From: Verrucomicrobiota bacterium
GTDB taxonomy: Bacteria; Verrucomicrobiota; Verrucomicrobiia; Limisphaerales; CAIQOK01
Length of the DNA: 15,021 nucleotides
Reading direction: 5' to 3'
Assembly (NCBI GenBank): GCA_025363535.1
Contig: JANYDP010000417.1
Location: 1 to 15,021 of the forward strand
In this document: positions 12,367-15,021 of the stretch, piece by piece
Layout of the letters: every line of letters begins with the position of its first letter
Position numbering within the stretch: position 1 is the stretch's first letter
The notes under the pieces: generated by a model
What the model was told of the DNA's origin: nothing
Databases searched by the model: none
The model's input: the letters and a program-made list of their open reading frames with translations, nothing else
Translations under genes and position numbers: made by a program

Positions 12367-15021
12367 CACGGGCCAAGTTGCAGGCGGTAAAAGCACGCGG
12401 CGGAATTTTGGTTCGTGTCCATGAACATCACGGGCATGGTCGCCGGATTGGTGGTGAATAGCAGTTGCCAGTTCACAAGGTTCGTGGAGGTAAACAAAAG
12501 ATAATCCGGCCCGATGATTCCCATCGCGGACAAACTCACCGGACTGCCAAACGCAATGGAACCAAACGCGGGCGGCGTGGCGGGATTCACGGTGATGCTG
12601 AAATTATTGGTCGCGCTCAACGGCGGCGTGCCGTTGTCGGTGACTTTCACCTGAATCGCGTTCGTGCTCGAGGCCTGGCTGATGAACGGACGCCAGGTGA
12701 AGCGCGCGGTAGTGCTGTTCAGCGTCGTAAGCGCAGCGTTCGTCGGCGCGGCAAGCAAAGTGAACGTCAGCGTTTGCGATGGCAAATTGAGATCGCTCGC
12801 CTGGTTGGTCAACGTCAACGTCACGCCGGCGTTGACGGTTTGATTGGAAATTGCCGCGAGCGTAGGCGGCAGATTCGCCGACGCCACAAACGTCACCACG
12901 CTTAAGCCGGGCAAGGTGTAGCTGAACGAGGAATTGCTCACGGCGACGACGGCTTGCGTCGCCAGCGAAACATCCGGCGAGGTAATCCACGGAACCACAG
13001 ATGCGACGGCGGGAAAATTCGTGAGATTGAAAACTGGCGTCAGCGGAATGCCCGTGGGGTTGACGGCAACGATGGCGAAGTTGCCGGAGTTGGTGTCGCG
13101 ATACGCGGTGGTCAGGATGCTGCCGCTGTAGCTCACGGCGATGCGATTGAAACCGGGCCGCACGAACCGGCTGAACTGTGCCATCACATATCCACGCTTA
13201 TGCGGCACGCCCGCCGAGTTGATCAGGCCGTTGGTGTTGCCCATGACTTTCCACCAGATGTAGGCGCTCATGTTACCGATGTTGATACAGTCGTGGATCT
13301 GCTGCGCGGTGGAAATCGCGGAATCAATCGTCTGATCGTTCACGAGCCACTCGGACATCCACGTCGGCTTGCCCTTGCTGTGCGCAAGCGGATAGTCGGC
13401 GATGGTCGCACCGTAAAGATGCCCGCCAACATAAACAACATTCGTGACCGCCACCGGATCGTTGAGCGTCGCGTCGGAAAGCGCCTGATTGAAGAAAAAA
13501 GATTCGGGCATCATCACCGGCGCGTTGGTGATGGCGGCAGCGTTGGTGCGGAAGAAAGACAGAAACTGGTTGTTGCTCCAAACGCAGGACTCGAAAGTCA
13601 AGGCATAGTCCGGCTCGTTTTGAACTGAAACCACCGCCAGTGAAGCGCCGTTTGTCTTCATATAGCCGGCGAAATTATTGAGATAGTTTGCGTAGCTGGC
13701 GTATTGCGAGGGCAACAAAGAGCCACCCAGCGCCACGCCGTTGTCTTTCATGGAATAAGGCGGCGTCCACGGTGTCGCCAAAACTCTTGCGCCGCGCGCG
13801 ACGGCCCGTTGCGCATCCGTCAGCGCATTAACCCAGTTGGTGTTCGGGTCAATGCGCACGCGCAGCAGCGTGAGGCCGAGGCTGGAACCGTTCGTGTTAT
13901 AGAGCGTATCGAAGTTGGTGCTCGCAATTGGATCGGGCACATCCAAAAACACCGCGCCGCCGCCGAAGCCGTCCATGCGCTGAAGCAGGTTCGTCCAGTT
14001 GACGACGCTGCTGCCTGCGGAAGGCGGCGTACCATCATTGCCGTTGTCCAGATCAGAAACGGTGTAGGTGTAATAGCTCAACCCGAACGCGAACGCGTCT
14101 AGGTCGAGGCCGTTCTCGCGCGCGCCGATCTGAAATGTCTGTGTCAGGTTTCCGCTCGTCACGGCGAACGTTGCGCCGGGCGCGAAGACAGAGAGGTTCA
14201 CCCATTTCCAAACGCCGCTGCCAAGCGAACCGTTGGCGTTGACGATGTCAGTCGGGTTGTTGAAGCCCGCCGCACCGAGGCCGTTCACCAGAATCCAGTC
14301 CGCGCTGTTCGCCGGATTTTTCAGGCCGAAACCTTTTCCATAAAACAGGCTGTCGTCGTTGAACGTGCCGGGGCCGACGCGAACATGGGCGTAGAGTTGG
14401 TAAGTGCCGGGCGTGGGAAACGTCACGGTGTAAGTCGCCACGCGCGCGGTGTTGGTGGGAACGTTGCCCCCGCCGTCCGTCGTGATGGTGAGGTAGGCGG
14501 GCGAGGTGCTGTTGCTCACGGCCCAGTCCGCACCGAGTGTGCCGGACTCCGCTTCAAATTTCGCGAGCGAGACGGGCGACGATGAATTGGTGGACGACTG
14601 AAACTGCCAGTAGTTGAGATTGAAAAGATTCGTCGCCGCCGCGCCGGTGAACAGCAGGTAAAGATTGTGAACGCCACGCGCCGTGATATTGCTGACCGTG
14701 GTGGACACGCTCGCCCACGTCTGCCAGCCGCCGGTGAACAGCACGGCGCAATTGCCGATCAACGTTCCGTTCGTGGCATCGAGATGCAGTTCCACATTTC
14801 CACCGGGACCAGCGCTGGCGATCCGCGCGGTGAAATTCGTCGCGCCTGCGCTGGTGAAATCAACGCCGCGCAGCATGATCCAGTTGCCGCTGAAAATATT
14901 CGTCACATTCATGCCGCCCTCGACGCAGGCTTCCGTAGCGATGCCGCTTTGCTGCGCGATGGTTTCGGCCTCGACGCGCACGTAGGGGTTCATATTTTTC
15001 AATTGCGGCAAACCGTTCGTG
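12366..15021 (-). CDS. Multi-modular xylanase: CBM6, binding-like module, GH30_8 glucuronoxylanase-like, Ig-like (5' end outside window)
   Basis: The reading frame is open at the window edge, so the N-terminus is missing; I number from TTG 15011. Residues 1-12 (PQLKNMNPYVRVE) resemble the junction found between GH43 arabinofuranohydrolase/xylosidase domains and a following CBM6, so a GH43 domain probably precedes it. CBM6 spans about 10-138. A second binding-like module spans 148-325. The GH30 catalytic part covers about 340-712, with VSVQNEPDYALTFESCVWS (acid/base Glu466), VYVGGHLYGATIADYPLAH, and KPTWMSEW (nucleophile Glu554), then SAYIWWKVMG and KRGYVMAQFSRFVRPG. This is the pattern of GH30 subfamily 8 xylanases such as XynC of Bacillus subtilis, which cut xylan beside glucuronic acid branches. 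Residues 713-810 form a putative Ig/cadherin-like domain and 825-881 a short C-terminal module ending FYRLQLGP. The frame is intact throughout. Confidence 0.88.
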   Translation of the reverse strand, partial: TNGLPQLKNMNPYVRVEAETIAQQSGIATEACVEGGMNVTNIFSGNWIMLRGVDFTSAGATNFTARIASAGPGGNVELHLDATNGTLIGNCAVLFTGGWQTWASVSTTVSNITARGVHNLYLLFTGAAATNLFNLNYWQFQSSTNSSSPVSLAKFEAESGTLGADWAVSNSTSPAYLTITTDGGGNVPTNTARVATYTVTFPTPGTYQLYAHVRVGPGTFNDDSLFYGKGFGLKNPANSADWILVNGLGAAGFNNPTDIVNANGSLGSGVWKWVNLSVFAPGATFAVTSGNLTQTFQIGARENGLDLDAFAFGLSYYTYTVSDLDNGNDGTPPSAGSSVVNWTNLLQRMDGFGGGAVFLDVPDPIASTNFDTLYNTNGSSLGLTLLRVRIDPNTNWVNALTDAQRAVARGARVLATPWTPPYSMKDNGVALGGSLLPSQYASYANYLNNFAGYMKTNGASLAVVSVQNEPDYALTFESCVWSNNQFLSFFRTNAAAITNAPVMMPESFFFNQALSDATLNDPVAVTNVVYVGGHLYGATIADYPLAHSKGKPTWMSEWLVNDQTIDSAISTAQQIHDCINIGNMSAYIWWKVMGNTNGLINSAGVPHKRGYVMAQFSRFVRPGFNRIAVSYSGSILTTAYRDTNSGNFAIVAVNPTGIPLTPVFNLTNFPAVASVVPWITSPDVSLATQAVVAVSNSSFSYTLPGLSVVTFVASANLPPTLAAISNQTVNAGVTLTLTNQASDLNLPSQTLTFTLLAAPTNAALTTLNSTTARFTWRPFISQASSTNAIQVKVTDNGTPPLSATNNFSITVNPATPPAFGSIAFGSPVSLSAMGIIGPDYLLFTSTNLVNWQLLFTTNPATMPVMFMDTNQNSAACFYRLQLGP

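Noticed and set aside
1..15021. tRNA or rRNA genes
   Set aside because: I saw no cloverleaf-like or rRNA-like stretch; all long gaps are short or explained by repeats. A covariance-model scan was not possible here.

Overview
The window looks like chromosomal DNA of a GC-rich, carbohydrate-degrading member of the Verrucomicrobiota, of a Pedosphaera/Limisphaera-like type. I infer this from gene content only: secreted multi-modular glycoside hydrolases, LamG domains, an autotransporter-associated beta-strand repeat protein, C-terminal modules ending in 'FFRL'/'FYRL', and families of short palindromic repeats. Every gene I can support is on the minus strand, so transcription runs from base 15021 towards base 1.

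In transcription order, the first two thirds is a glucuronoarabinoxylan-degradation locus. (1) 15021-12366 is a 5'-truncated protein with CBM6, a second carbohydrate-binding-like module, a GH30_8-type xylanase and an Ig-like domain; its first residues look like the end of a GH43 domain lying outside the window. (2) 12366-9296 is a second GH30 enzyme with the same binding-like module and a LamG tail; its start overlaps the previous stop (TGATG), and a frameshift near 10780 splits it. (3) 8975-7026 is a GH51 alpha-L-arabinofuranosidase. (4) 7006-4868 is a GH67 alpha-glucuronidase, 19 bases downstream. (5) 4750-3590 is a Gfo/Idh/MocA-family oxidoreductase. Together these could cut the xylan backbone, remove arabinose and (methyl)glucuronic acid, and oxidise or otherwise process a released sugar. 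There is no transporter, SusC/D pair or regulator in the window.

After a 270-base gap comes a different unit: a membrane-anchored protein that may be a detached propeptide (3319-2557, broken by a frameshift at a CG dinucleotide run), then a secreted metzincin-type metalloprotease with a LamG domain and beta-strand repeats (about 2416 to beyond base 1, broken by a frameshift near 1280-1294).

The least ordinary feature is a set of variable-stem palindromes. At 9038-9258 a 221-bp MITE-like element has 12-bp terminal inverted repeats and a 9-bp flanking direct repeat (TCCTACGAT). It carries four perfect hairpins with different arms but the same TTCA/TGAA centre. Two more hairpins with this centre lie at 2393-2412 and 2467-2486, in the first part of the protease gene. 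Three of the seven genes carry frameshifts while the other four read cleanly, so sequence error, gene decay and slippage-based switching all need separating.
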